From assembly GCA_038534195.1 (NCBI GenBank), contig JBCAXE010000039.1:1-34479 (forward strand): a stretch of 34,479 bases of DNA. The letters run 5' to 3'. The position numbers were made by a program, and so were the translations under genes. Positions 13,252 to 20,780 of this stretch are shown in pieces (the stretch's first letter is position 1; each line of letters begins with the position of its first letter). The stretch is from JAJFFW01 sp038534195. GTDB lineage: Bacteria > Pseudomonadota > Alphaproteobacteria > Caulobacterales > Parvularculaceae. The notes beneath the pieces are model-generated. The model had not been told where the DNA came from, searched no databases, and saw only the letters and a program-made list of their open reading frames with translations.

Positions 13252-16059
13252 ATGTCGAAAATATCTTCAAAATTTAATCATCATACCCGGAATGTTCTGA
13301 AGCGCCACGGGTCATCGCTCGCTATCGCCATATCGCTTGGCGTCGTGCAGTCCGCCGGCGTTCAGGCGCACGCTCAAACCACGTTCGAAATATTTGATAC
13401 GCAAACGGATGGGTCGCTTGGTGTTGTTGCAAACAATGCCACGGTGAACAACGCTGTTACAGAAGGGCGCCGCATTACATTCACAGCAACGCCAAGTGGT
13501 TCAATCGCCACGGATGTTGCGAGCGCACAGCTAACCTGGAACGGCGGCGCGACACGCACAGAAAATGTCGTGCCGTATGCTTTGTTCGGGGACATTAATG
13601 GCAATTTTAACGGCGGCGTATTTCTAAGTGCTGGCACTTATACCGTCCGAGCGCGTTTTTTCGCTGAGCGCGGCGGAAATGGCTCTCTGCTAGCCGACGA
13701 GACGCTCACCTTTACGATTGAAGACGGGCCCGCATCGCCTCCGCCGCCACCGCCACCGCCACCGCCTCCACCTCCACCTCCACCTCCACCTCCACCTCCA
13801 CCACCTCCGCCGGGCCCGTCAGGCGCCGTTTTTGAGATGGTTGATGCGGGCAGCGATCAATGGCTTGGGCCTGTGGCTTCCGGAGCGCAGCTTCCGCTCG
13901 AGGCGGTTGAGGGGCGCCAGATTTCGTTTTCGGTTGAACCGGCGCCCGGCTACGCGTCTTCGGTGGCGAGCGCATTGCTCACTTTCAATCAGGGAGCAGT
14001 GCAGATCGAAAATGTCGCGCCATACGCGTTGTTCGGCAATCGCGGCGCCGACTTTCTGGGCGGCGCGACGCTCACTCCGGGAAATTATGTTGTCGAGGCG
14101 CGGTTCTTTGATGCGCCCGGCGGTCAGGGCAGCCAATTGGCGACGGAACGCCTGACATTTTCTATAGACGCCGGAGGGACGCAACCACCATCTCCTCCGC
14201 CGCCTCCGCCGCCTCCGACAAATCCGGGCGACGTTGAAATCTCAGGCGAGCAGATGGTCTGGCACACCGTGGCGCTGACGGTTGATGGGCCAAATCTCAG
14301 CGAGGCTGGTTCTATAAATCCGTTTACAGATTACAGGCTCGACGTCACTTTCAGTCAGGGGGGACGCTCGTTCACCGTCCCCGGCTACTACGCCGCCTGC
14401 GGCGTCGCGGCTGAAAGCGGCTGCGACAGCGGTACGAAATGGCGCGCAAAGTTCGCGCCGGACCGGCCAGGCCAATGGTCATACGCCGTTTCATTCAGAA
14501 CCGGCTCGGACGTGGCGCTAAGCGCAGGCGGCGAGCCCGTCAGCGGCGTTGACGGTCTTTCGGGTACGTTCAGCGTTGAGGCGAGCGACAAAACCGGCCG
14601 CGACTTCCGGGCGCCGGGCAATGGGCGCCTTTCCTATGGCGATGCGCACTATCTCCTCTACCCGGATGGGCGTCCATTCTTCAAAGCGGGTCCGGATGCG
14701 CCCGAAAATACGCTCGCCTATGATGAGTTTGACGCCACCCCTAATGTCAGCAATCGGCGAAAAAGCTGGTCGCTCCACCTTCAGGATTACGACTTTAACG
14801 ACGCGTTGGCCTATACGTGGCGCGGCGGCTTCGGCTCTGAGCTTCTCGGCGCCTGGGGTTATCTCGCTGACGTCGGCGTCAATGCGGTCTCGTTTCTGAC
14901 ATTCAGTCTCGCGGGCGACGACGACAATGTGTTCCCTCATTTGTTGCGCGTGACGCAAAGTCAGTATCAAGGCATGTCTGACGGACAACGCTGGTCCCAA
15001 GGCGTACACCACGACCGCTTCGATGTGTCGAAACTGGATCAGTGGGATCGCATCTTCTCTTACGGAGATCAAATCGGTCTCTTCCTCCACTTCAAAACCA
15101 TGGAGACGGAAAACGATCAGCTCATGGACGGCGGTCAGTTCGGCCGAGAGCGTCAGCTTTACTATCGCGAACTCATTGCGCGGTTCGGGCACCATTTGGC
15201 GCTCAACTGGAATCTGGGTGAGGAATATTCGCTGAACGAAAATGTCTCGCGCGCAACCGCCGACTATATTGCGGCGACTGACCCGTACGATCATTTGCGC
15301 GTGCTCCATACGTTTCCTGGTCAGCGAAACCTCAGATATGCGCCGCTGCTCGGGGATCAGTCGGAATTGACCGGCGTATCGATACAGACCAGCAATCCGT
15401 CATTTACAGAAGTGCGGTCGGCGCTCACCGAGTGGGTGAGCCGGTCAGCGCAAGCGGGCGATCCTTGGGTGGTCGGGCTCGATGAACCGGGTAGCGCGTC
15501 GCTTGGCGTCGGCGTAGACGACGCGTATCCGGATAACTTACTGCCGGGAAGCGACGGCCAGGGCGACAATCGCGTCAACACCCGGCACCGGGTGCTGTGG
15601 AACGCCTTCACCGCTGGATCGGCTGGCGTGGAATACTATTACGGCTATCAGACCGGATGCGGCGACCTTCGATGCCAAGACCATCGCACGCGCGCCAGCA
15701 AATGGGCCGACGCACGCATCGCGCTGGACTTCATGGAAGAGTATGTAGGCGCGCAAGCGCTTTCGATGACGGCGTCGGACGCGCTCCTCACCACCAACGG
15801 CGTTCAGAGCAATGATCATTACCTATTCGCTGATGAGGGCGAAATCTACGTGGCCTTCGCGCCCACAGACGCGGCCGGTCAGCAACTCAATCTCTCCGGA
15901 CAATCGGGCGTTTTTGAAGTGCGCTGGTATGATCCTTTGAGCGGCGGTCTGTTGCAGACAGGGTCGACCCCAAGCGTGTCGGGCGGCGGGGTTCGCAATC
16001 TCGGCGCGCCGCCGTCGAATCCCGGCGGCGAATGGGTGATCCTGATCAGGCGCCTGTAA
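13252..16059 (+). CDS. Exported multidomain glycoside-hydrolase-like protein (DUF5060-type)
   Basis: The 935-residue product has a long signal peptide (about 1-41, ending AHA-QT). Two tandem copies of an Ig-like domain follow (about 44-158 and 190-307), each with the ENVxPYALFG motif and a GxYxVxARFF strand; similar domains occur in marine polysaccharide-degrading enzymes. They are joined by 25 consecutive prolines (163-187), and a second proline tract (about 312-324) leads to a DUF5060-like beta domain (about 330-450, QMVWHTVALTVDGP, PGQWSYAVSFRTG). A large barrel-like region then has LNWNLGEEYSLNE, whose Glu residues are candidate catalytic acids, and a C-terminal beta domain (VRWYDPLSGG). 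It likely cleaves a complex glycan outside the cell; the substrate is unknown. GGGAGG lies six bases before the chosen ATG; the TTG at 13210 is a poorer start. Confidence 0.8.
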   Translation: MSKISSKFNHHTRNVLKRHGSSLAIAISLGVVQSAGVQAHAQTTFEIFDTQTDGSLGVVANNATVNNAVTEGRRITFTATPSGSIATDVASAQLTWNGGATRTENVVPYALFGDINGNFNGGVFLSAGTYTVRARFFAERGGNGSLLADETLTFTIEDGPASPPPPPPPPPPPPPPPPPPPPPPPPPGPSGAVFEMVDAGSDQWLGPVASGAQLPLEAVEGRQISFSVEPAPGYASSVASALLTFNQGAVQIENVAPYALFGNRGADFLGGATLTPGNYVVEARFFDAPGGQGSQLATERLTFSIDAGGTQPPSPPPPPPPPTNPGDVEISGEQMVWHTVALTVDGPNLSEAGSINPFTDYRLDVTFSQGGRSFTVPGYYAACGVAAESGCDSGTKWRAKFAPDRPGQWSYAVSFRTGSDVALSAGGEPVSGVDGLSGTFSVEASDKTGRDFRAPGNGRLSYGDAHYLLYPDGRPFFKAGPDAPENTLAYDEFDATPNVSNRRKSWSLHLQDYDFNDALAYTWRGGFGSELLGAWGYLADVGVNAVSFLTFSLAGDDDNVFPHLLRVTQSQYQGMSDGQRWSQGVHHDRFDVSKLDQWDRIFSYGDQIGLFLHFKTMETENDQLMDGGQFGRERQLYYRELIARFGHHLALNWNLGEEYSLNENVSRATADYIAATDPYDHLRVLHTFPGQRNLRYAPLLGDQSELTGVSIQTSNPSFTEVRSALTEWVSRSAQAGDPWVVGLDEPGSASLGVGVDDAYPDNLLPGSDGQGDNRVNTRHRVLWNAFTAGSAGVEYYYGYQTGCGDLRCQDHRTRASKWADARIALDFMEEYVGAQALSMTASDALLTTNGVQSNDHYLFADEGEIYVAFAPTDAAGQQLNLSGQSGVFEVRWYDPLSGGLLQTGSTPSVSGGGVRNLGAPPSNPGGEWVILIRRL
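13738..13812 (+). repeat. In-frame proline-codon microsatellite
   Basis: Twenty-five consecutive proline codons form a 75-base tract: CCG/CCA alternation first, then at least seven CCT-CCA hexanucleotide-like repeats, then CCG. Every unit is a multiple of three, so slippage would change linker length without shifting frame. A second shorter tract lies at about 14191-14217 between the next two domains. Confidence 0.9.
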
Positions 16060-16072
16060 GCCCATTGGCGCG

Positions 16073-16114
16073 TGCGGATCGGAGCGGCGTAACGCGCCGG
16101 TCCGCAGCGCTTTT
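16073..16114. terminator. Intrinsic terminator after the glycoside-hydrolase-like gene
   Basis: A 10-bp stem TGCGGATCGG (16073-16082) / CCGGTCCGCA (16097-16106), with one G-T pair, is followed by GCGC and TTTT at 16111-16114. It sits between the stops of two convergent genes. Confidence 0.65.
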
Positions 16115-16119
16115 CTCGT

Positions 16120-16872
16120 CTATCGAAGCGTCATGCCGCCATCGACCATAAATTCCGATCCCGTCACATAGGCCGCGTCGTCGGAAAGGAGGAATGTCGC
16201 GACCGCCGCCACTTCCTCCGATGTGCCGAACCGGCCGAGCGGGACCATTTTCGTGATCTGTGCGGAGAACCCGTCGATCTCTTCCTGCGACAGGCCCATA
16301 CCGTCAAAAAAATTCGTCTCGATGGGGCCGGGCGCAATCGTATTCACGCGAATATTTTTGCCGGCGAGATCGCGCGCCTAGGAGCGCACCAACGCCGTCA
16401 AAGCGCCTTTGGTGCTGGCGTAAACTGCGCCTTCGCCCTGACCGAGATAGGGCGCGACGGACGACGTCGCCACGACGCCTGCGCCGTCGTTCAAGAGAGG
16501 CTTGAGCGCCGCCATCTGAAGAACAGGCCCGCGCACATTAGCGTTCGTCATGCTGTCAAACGCGTCAGCGTCAACCGCCTCGACCGGTTGGAAGGTCCCA
16601 AAGCCGGCGTTCAGGAAAAGACCGTCAAGGTCACCGAGTTCATCGGCGGCGGGCTTCGCCAAGGCCGTAGCGGCGGCGGGGTCGGCCGCATCATTCGTGA
16701 CGAAAACCGCAGACTTCTCCGGGAGAACCTGACGCGCTTGCGCCATGTTCTTCTCGCTGCGCCCGGTGACCATCACGCGGCCGCCTTCATCGATAATGCG
16801 TTTTGCGGCGGCGAGGCCGATGCCGCTGGCGCCGCCAGTAATCAGGATCTTTTTGCCGCTAAATCGCGCCAT
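16120..16872 (-). pseudogene. SDR family oxidoreductase interrupted by an amber codon
   Basis: The frame encodes a 250-codon short-chain dehydrogenase/reductase that would be intact except for one TAG at 16380-16378. Upstream of it lie the NAD(P)-binding motif ITGGASGIGLAAA (residues 11-23), the LNAG motif (87-90), Ser137/Ser138, and the catalytic Tyr151 and Lys155. Downstream in the same frame are RDLAGKNIRVNTIAPGPIETNFF and the C-terminal FLLSDDAAYVTGSEFMVDGG. The stop falls at residue 165, between LVRS and ARDLAG, where SDRs usually have Trp, so TGG to TAG is the simplest change. The ATG at 16872 has AAAGGAG seven bases upstream. TAG also ends other genes here, so recoding is unlikely. A recent inactivating mutation or a base-call error would both fit; the substrate is unknown. 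Confidence 0.85.
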
Positions 16873-16934
16873 TCGAAGTCTCCTTTGTTTCAACTCTTGC
16901 GAGCATATCACAGACGAGGGCGGGCGGGCGCCGC

Positions 16935-16966
16935 TTGACCGTTCAAGGCGAGCCCCTTAAGCCGCC
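16935..16966 (+). promoter_or_regulatory. glyQ promoter, likely leaderless
   Basis: TTGACC (16935-16940), 16 bases, then TTAAGC (16957-16962) end seven bases before the glyQ ATG. No Shine-Dalgarno sequence is visible. The element from TTG to TTAAG matches the one before glyS at 20 of 28 positions, including GCCCCTTAAG and the CGTTC that follows the -35. Confidence 0.5.
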
Positions 16967-16969
16967 GTG

Positions 16970-17923
16970 ATGGCGCAGAAAAAGAAAAACGCGGCGACGC
17001 CGTCAAGAAAACAGCAATCCTTCCAAGGGTTGATCATGACGCTTCAGGACTATTGGGCGTCTCATGGGTGCGTGATTTTGCAGCCCTATGACATGGAGAT
17101 GGGCGCGGGAACGTTTGCGCCGGCGACGACGCTACGCTCGCTCGGGCCGAAGCCTTGGAAGGCGGCTTACGTTCAACCCTGCCGGCGCCCGACCGACGGC
17201 CGCCACGGCGCCAACCCGAACCGGTTCCAGCACTATTATCAATTTCAGGTGGTGTTGAAGCCGAGCCCTGAAGATATTCAGGACCTCTATCTCGGTTCGC
17301 TTGATGCGATCGGCGTTGATCGCAAGGTGCACGATATCCGGTTTGTAGAGGATGATTGGGAAAGCCCGACGCTCGGCGCCTGGGGGCTCGGCTGGGAAGT
17401 CTGGTGCGACGGTATGGAAGTGACGCAGTTTACGTACTTCCAACAGGTCGGCGGCTTCGACTGTAAACCGGTGACGGGTGAGCTCACCTACGGTCTTGAG
17501 CGTCTGGCGATGTATGTCCAGGGCGTCGACAATGGTTTCGATCTCGACTTCAACGGGGAGGGTGTCACTTATGGCGACGTCTTTCACCAGCAAGAGGTGG
17601 AGTTCTCAAAATATAATTTCGATCTGGCGAACACGGACGATCTCTTCGATCAATTCAAAGAGGCCGAAGCGGCTTGCATGGCGATCTTGAAGGCGGGCGA
17701 GGAAAACGGCGCGCCTTTGCCGCTGCCAGCCTATGACCAATGCATCAAGGCGAGTCATCTGTTTAATCTTCTCGATGCGCGCGGAGTGATCTCGGTCGCC
17801 GAGCGTCAATCCTATATCCTGCGGGTGCGGACTTTGGCGAAGGCTTGTTGTGAAGCGTGGCTCGCCAGTCCACAGGGCCGCACCGAAGGCGCAGGGATCG
17901 TCGATTTCAAGACCGCCTCCTGA
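16970..17923 (+). CDS. glyQ: Glycyl-tRNA synthetase alpha subunit
   Basis: GlyQ forms the catalytic class II core of the bacterial alpha2-beta2 glycyl-tRNA synthetase, activating glycine with ATP. The 317-residue protein carries a lysine-rich N-terminal extension of about 20 residues, then SFQGLIMTLQDYWASHGCVILQPYDMEMGAGTFAPATTL, PCRRPTDGRHGANPNRFQHYYQFQVVLKPSP, and GVISVAERQSYILRVRTLAKACCEAWL near the C-terminus; these are all highly conserved blocks. GTG at 16967 and ATG at 16970 are adjacent in-frame starts; I take ATG. The beta subunit gene glyS lies 4.6 kb downstream rather than adjacent, and both have the same promoter-like sequence. Confidence 0.97.
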   Translation: MAQKKKNAATPSRKQQSFQGLIMTLQDYWASHGCVILQPYDMEMGAGTFAPATTLRSLGPKPWKAAYVQPCRRPTDGRHGANPNRFQHYYQFQVVLKPSPEDIQDLYLGSLDAIGVDRKVHDIRFVEDDWESPTLGAWGLGWEVWCDGMEVTQFTYFQQVGGFDCKPVTGELTYGLERLAMYVQGVDNGFDLDFNGEGVTYGDVFHQQEVEFSKYNFDLANTDDLFDQFKEAEAACMAILKAGEENGAPLPLPAYDQCIKASHLFNLLDARGVISVAERQSYILRVRTLAKACCEAWLASPQGRTEGAGIVDFKTAS

Positions 17924-17927
17924 GCGA

Positions 17928-17952
17928 AGCGGGCCGCGATGAGCGGCCCGCT
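17928..17952. terminator. Strong hairpin between convergent genes
   Basis: AGCGGGCCGC (17928-17937) and GCGGCCCGCT (17943-17952) form a perfect 10-bp GC-rich stem with a GATGA loop, five bases after the glyQ stop and ten before the stop of the convergent secreted-protein gene. No U-tract follows on either strand, so it may act as an mRNA 3'-end stabiliser or inefficient terminator. Confidence 0.6.
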
Positions 17953-17962
17953 CCTCACGAGA

Positions 17963-18622
17963 TCAGTTGCCGGCTGGCGGCCTGGCTGCGGCTGGGCGAT
18001 GGACGGACAACTGCACGTCCGCGCAGGCGCCGTCGGCCTCGCAACCGCCGTTAAAGGTTGTCAACTGGCTTAAGAGATCGGCGCCGAGCGACGCTGCTTC
18101 ATCGTCGCCGCTTGCGCCCGGATGGAACCGGACAACAAGCTGAATTTCCGACCGCCGCGGATCGAGCAGGGGGTTTTGCGCAAACGGAAAGGGCGCCTCC
18201 ACGCTGCCGTCGAACCGTGCGATCCGCGCGTTGAAATTGGCGACGCCAGCCGCATTGGTGAAACCGCCTGTCGTCCAGACCACGCCGGGCCGTGTATCCG
18301 GGTTTGCAAGGTCGCCAAGATCGCATTGCTGCCCTGGCGTGACCTCCGTCAGACTGGCGTTGATGCAGGCGCGCGGATTGTTAAAGATCAGCGCCCAGAC
18401 CGTATAGACCCGGTCAGGATCAAGACCGGTTGTGACAATGTCATAGCTGACGCCGTTATTGTCGCGGAAGAGCCGCGCGACGCCCTGTTTGCCTGAGTCA
18501 TCGACGATCGACACAAGGGCCGACGGCGAAACGGTCTGCGGGTCGAAATTGTTAGCGGAGCCTGCGCTCGCGAAACAGATACTTGCTATACTGACAGTTA
18601 AGAAGGCTAGTTGCTTTCTCAT
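17963..18622 (-). CDS. Secreted protein of unknown function
   Basis: The 219-residue product has a clear signal peptide (MRKQLAFLTVSIASICFASAGSA-NNF). The mature part is predicted beta-rich, with SALVSIVDDSGKQGVARLFRDNNGVSYDIVTTGLDPDRVYTVWALIFNNPRAC, PGVVWTTGGFTNAAGVANFNARI and SEIQLVVRFHPG. It contains four cysteines in likely pairs (NPRACIN/PGQQCDL, GGCEADGACAD). The pattern of a quantity that is summed over a molecule-like interaction (DPDRVYTVWALIFNNP) recalls CHRD/anti-sigma-type secreted beta sandwiches, but I do not recognise the family. GGGAG sits seven bases before the chosen ATG. It is divergent from the membrane-protein gene at 18806, across a region rich in palindromes. Confidence 0.7.
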   Translation of the reverse strand: MRKQLAFLTVSIASICFASAGSANNFDPQTVSPSALVSIVDDSGKQGVARLFRDNNGVSYDIVTTGLDPDRVYTVWALIFNNPRACINASLTEVTPGQQCDLGDLANPDTRPGVVWTTGGFTNAAGVANFNARIARFDGSVEAPFPFAQNPLLDPRRSEIQLVVRFHPGASGDDEAASLGADLLSQLTTFNGGCEADGACADVQLSVHRPAAARPPAGN

Positions 18623-18667
18623 GCGAATTCTCCCTAATTTGCATAAAGCTGCTTTACAGTGAGTTTG

Positions 18668-18684
18668 GGCCGCGCCACGCGGCC
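18668..18684. repeat. Perfect GC-rich inverted repeat
   Basis: GGCCGCG (18668-18674), CCA, then CGCGGCC (18678-18684) lie in the divergent intergenic region, about 45 bases upstream of the minus-strand secreted-protein start. It could be an operator or form a hairpin in the leader. Confidence 0.5.
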
Positions 18685-18751
18685 AACAAGCGCCGTCAGG
18701 CAAAGCGCTTCTGGGCGCAGCGCGGGCCTAGCACGCGCGGGGGCGCTTCGT

Positions 18752-18767
18752 TGTGACCAAGGTCACT
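18752..18767. promoter_or_regulatory. CRP-like palindrome
   Basis: TGTGACCAAGGTCACT fits the CRP/FNR-superfamily consensus TGTGA-N6-TCACA at nine of ten positions, and GTGACC-AA-GGTCAC is a perfect inverted repeat. It lies 39 bases before the ATG at 18806 and 130 bases before the divergent gene at 18622. Confidence 0.5.
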
Positions 18768-18780
18768 TTAAGGCTTGCGT

Positions 18781-18795
18781 TACCAAACTTTGGTA
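18781..18795. promoter_or_regulatory. Perfect palindrome close to a start codon
   Basis: TACCAAA-C-TTTGGTA is a perfect 7-bp inverted repeat around a single central C, ending ten bases before the ATG at 18806. As DNA it looks like a repressor operator; as RNA the stem has almost no loop, making the operator reading more likely. Confidence 0.45.
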
Positions 18796-18805
18796 TTCCG
18801 GCGAA

Positions 18806-19405
18806 ATGGCTGAAAAACCACTAAACCCCGGGAAAAGGCGGCTCTTTCATACCTTTATGTCCGCCGCCGCCCGGCGCTTGCGCGAAAACCCGCACGGGAC
18901 GGGCCAAATGCCTGTTTCGAGCCGGCTCGCCACCTGGGTCGGCATTATCAGCGCCTGTATCGGCGGATTTCTGGGCCTCGACACCTACAAGACGGATGTT
19001 TCCAAGAAGGTGGACCAAAGCGTCGAAAAGACCTTCGACATGATCCACCGGTTTAACGAACCGCAGTTGAGCGGACCGCGCGAACGGGTTCTCTCTTACG
19101 TGCTGGCCCGGCGTTATTGCGACGCCCGAATTTTTTCACGCGAGCTTACGGATACGGATTATATCCGCGTTCTTGATTTCTTTGACCTCGTTCACGCCTG
19201 TGTTGAGGCGGGCTTGTGTAATGTAGAGACGGCTCAGCAGTTCTTCTCGCCTTACGCCAATTACCAATGGCCGATCCTCGAGCAGCAGGTTGCGGAATTG
19301 CGTGATTACGAACAATCGATGCGCGCCGATAGCGACTTCGGCGCCGGCATGAAGGCGCTCGCTCTGAACCCGACGCCTGCGCCGCCTTGCGACGGGAATT
19401 TTTAG
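18806..19405 (+). CDS. Membrane-anchored protein of unknown function
   Basis: The 199-residue protein has a basic cytoplasmic N-terminus (KPLNPGKRRLFHTFMSAAARRLRENP) and one hydrophobic segment (LATWVGIISACIGGFLGLDTY). A mostly helical domain with several cysteines follows (VLSYVLARRYCDARIFSRELTDTDYIRVLDFFDLVHACVEAGLCNVETAQQFF). The YIRVLDFFDLV...AGLCN pattern resembles DUF4760-type domains, at low confidence. The ATG at 18806 lacks an evident Shine-Dalgarno; a longer frame to 18659 runs through the palindromic regulatory region and is rejected. Two palindromes directly upstream suggest tight regulation. Confidence 0.65.
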   Translation: MAEKPLNPGKRRLFHTFMSAAARRLRENPHGTGQMPVSSRLATWVGIISACIGGFLGLDTYKTDVSKKVDQSVEKTFDMIHRFNEPQLSGPRERVLSYVLARRYCDARIFSRELTDTDYIRVLDFFDLVHACVEAGLCNVETAQQFFSPYANYQWPILEQQVAELRDYEQSMRADSDFGAGMKALALNPTPAPPCDGNF

Positions 19406-19476
19406 GCCGTCGAGCCCCGTCGACATCGAGGCGCGCCTTTCCTATATCAAGTCCGCAACAAATGTATGAGGCGCGT

Positions 19477-19941
19477 ATGCAGTGGTCTGTTTATCTGTCC
19501 GGCGAAATCCACACCGACTGGCGCGATGAAATCGCCGCCGGCGTTAAAGCGCGGGATCTGCCTGTGCGTTTAACGGGACCGGTGACAGATCACCCGGCGT
19601 CTGACGATTGCGGCGCCGCGATCCTCGGCGCGGAGGAAAATAAATTCTGGCATGATCGCAAGGGCGCTCAAGTGAACGCTATTCGCACCGGAACGTTGAT
19701 CAGAAACGCCGACATTGTCGTCGTGCGCTTCGGCGATAAATACAAACAATGGAACGCCGCCTTTGACGCCGGGTTCGCCAGCGCGCTCGGCAAGCCGCTC
19801 ATCGTGATGCATGGCCCTGATATCGTACACCCCTTAAAAGAAGTGGATGCAGCCGCGCTCGCTGTCACTGAGACGCCGGCGCAGGTCGTCGATATCCTCG
19901 ATTACGTCATTGAAGGCCGCCTTAAGGGTTATACGGATTAA
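19477..19941 (+). CDS. ytoQ: YtoQ family protein
   Basis: The 154-residue protein starts MQWSVYLSGEIHTDWRDEI and contains TGPVTDHPASDDCGAAILG, FWHDRKGAQVNAIRTGTLIRNADIVVVRFGDKYKQWNAAFDAGFASALGKPLIVMH and PAQVVDILDYVIEGRL. This matches the YtoQ family throughout. The fold resembles nucleoside 2-deoxyribosyltransferases, so action on a nucleotide or base is possible, but no activity is established. GAGG five bases before the ATG at 19477 decides this start over the ATG at 19462. Its stop overlaps the mtgA start (TAATG), giving translational coupling. Confidence 0.9.
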   Translation: MQWSVYLSGEIHTDWRDEIAAGVKARDLPVRLTGPVTDHPASDDCGAAILGAEENKFWHDRKGAQVNAIRTGTLIRNADIVVVRFGDKYKQWNAAFDAGFASALGKPLIVMHGPDIVHPLKEVDAAALAVTETPAQVVDILDYVIEGRLKGYTD

Positions 19942-20723
19942 TGATCCCGGCTTTATTTCCGGCGGCGCTTACCGCGCCGAAGCGAAAACGGCGAAAGCGA
20001 AAAAAGAGACGAAAGCCGTGGGCGAAGCTCACGGGCGCCGGGCGCCTTAAGCGGTCGGCTGAATATGTCGCGATTACCGGCGCGGCGCTCGTTGCGATTT
20101 CGATCCTTTGGGCGGGCGCCTATCGGTTCGTTTCGCCGCCGGCCACCCTAACGATGCTGGAGCGCAAGCTCGGCGGCGACGTGATTTTACATCCGTGGAC
20201 CAAACTTGAGAACATCTCGCCGCATCTGGTGCGGGCCGTTATCGCCGGAGAAGACACGCGGTTTTGCCGCCATCGCGGCATCGATCTCGAAGCGATCGAA
20301 AAAGCGGTGGAAGAATCGCGGCGCGGCAAGCGTCTGCGCGGCGCCTCGACGATCTCCCAGCAAACGGCCAAAAACGCGTTTTTCTGGAATGGCGGCGGTT
20401 GGGCGCGCAAAGGCGGCGAGACATGGATGACGCTTCTCATTGAAACACTCTGGCCCAAGCGCCGGGTTATGGAGGTCTATCTCAATGTCGCAGAATGGGG
20501 CGACGGCCTGTTTGGCGCGGAGGCGGCGGCGCAAGCGCGGTTTGGCAAGGCAGCCAAGGATCTCTCGCCCTATGAAGCAGCGTTGCTCGCGTCCGTCCTG
20601 CCGAGCCCGCATAAATGGCGTGTGCATAATCCGGGCCCCTATGTGAGGGGCCGCGCTGCGACGCTCCGTAAACGCATGGAGCAAGTGCGCCGCGACGGGC
20701 TCGACCGATGCGTTCTTCACTGA
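19941..20723 (+). CDS. mtgA: Monofunctional biosynthetic peptidoglycan transglycosylase
   Basis: MtgA polymerises lipid II into glycan strands at the periplasmic face of the inner membrane. The 260-residue protein has an unusually basic N-terminus (KRKRRKRKKRRK, residues 14-25), one membrane anchor (about 42-64) and the GT51 domain. GT51 motifs are AVIAGEDTRFCRHRGID with catalytic Glu104, GASTISQQTAKNAFFW, and RRVMEVYLNVAEWGDGLFGAEAAAQARFGK. There is no transpeptidase domain. The ATG overlaps the ytoQ stop by one base. The highly basic segment is stronger than is usual for this family and may help membrane or nucleic-acid contact; that is inference. Confidence 0.95.
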   Translation: MIPALFPAALTAPKRKRRKRKKRRKPWAKLTGAGRLKRSAEYVAITGAALVAISILWAGAYRFVSPPATLTMLERKLGGDVILHPWTKLENISPHLVRAVIAGEDTRFCRHRGIDLEAIEKAVEESRRGKRLRGASTISQQTAKNAFFWNGGGWARKGGETWMTLLIETLWPKRRVMEVYLNVAEWGDGLFGAEAAAQARFGKAAKDLSPYEAALLASVLPSPHKWRVHNPGPYVRGRAATLRKRMEQVRRDGLDRCVLH

Positions 20724-20780
20724 AGGAAAAGGTTCTTACTCTCTTGTGATTGAGATATCCTTCTCTTCAGGAGGATTATT

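Noticed and set aside
13083..13277. 64-codon frame in the AT-rich region
   Set aside because: It overlaps the signal peptide of the next gene in another frame and has no ribosome binding site.
14518..15309. 263-codon minus-strand frame inside the glycoside-hydrolase-like gene
   Set aside because: It is fully contained in a well-supported gene and lacks a ribosome binding site or any family motif.
16120..16872. Two separate SDR genes or stop-codon recoding
   Set aside because: Both parts are in the same frame with continuous SDR homology, and TAG is used as a normal stop by neighbouring genes, so one interrupted gene is the simplest reading.
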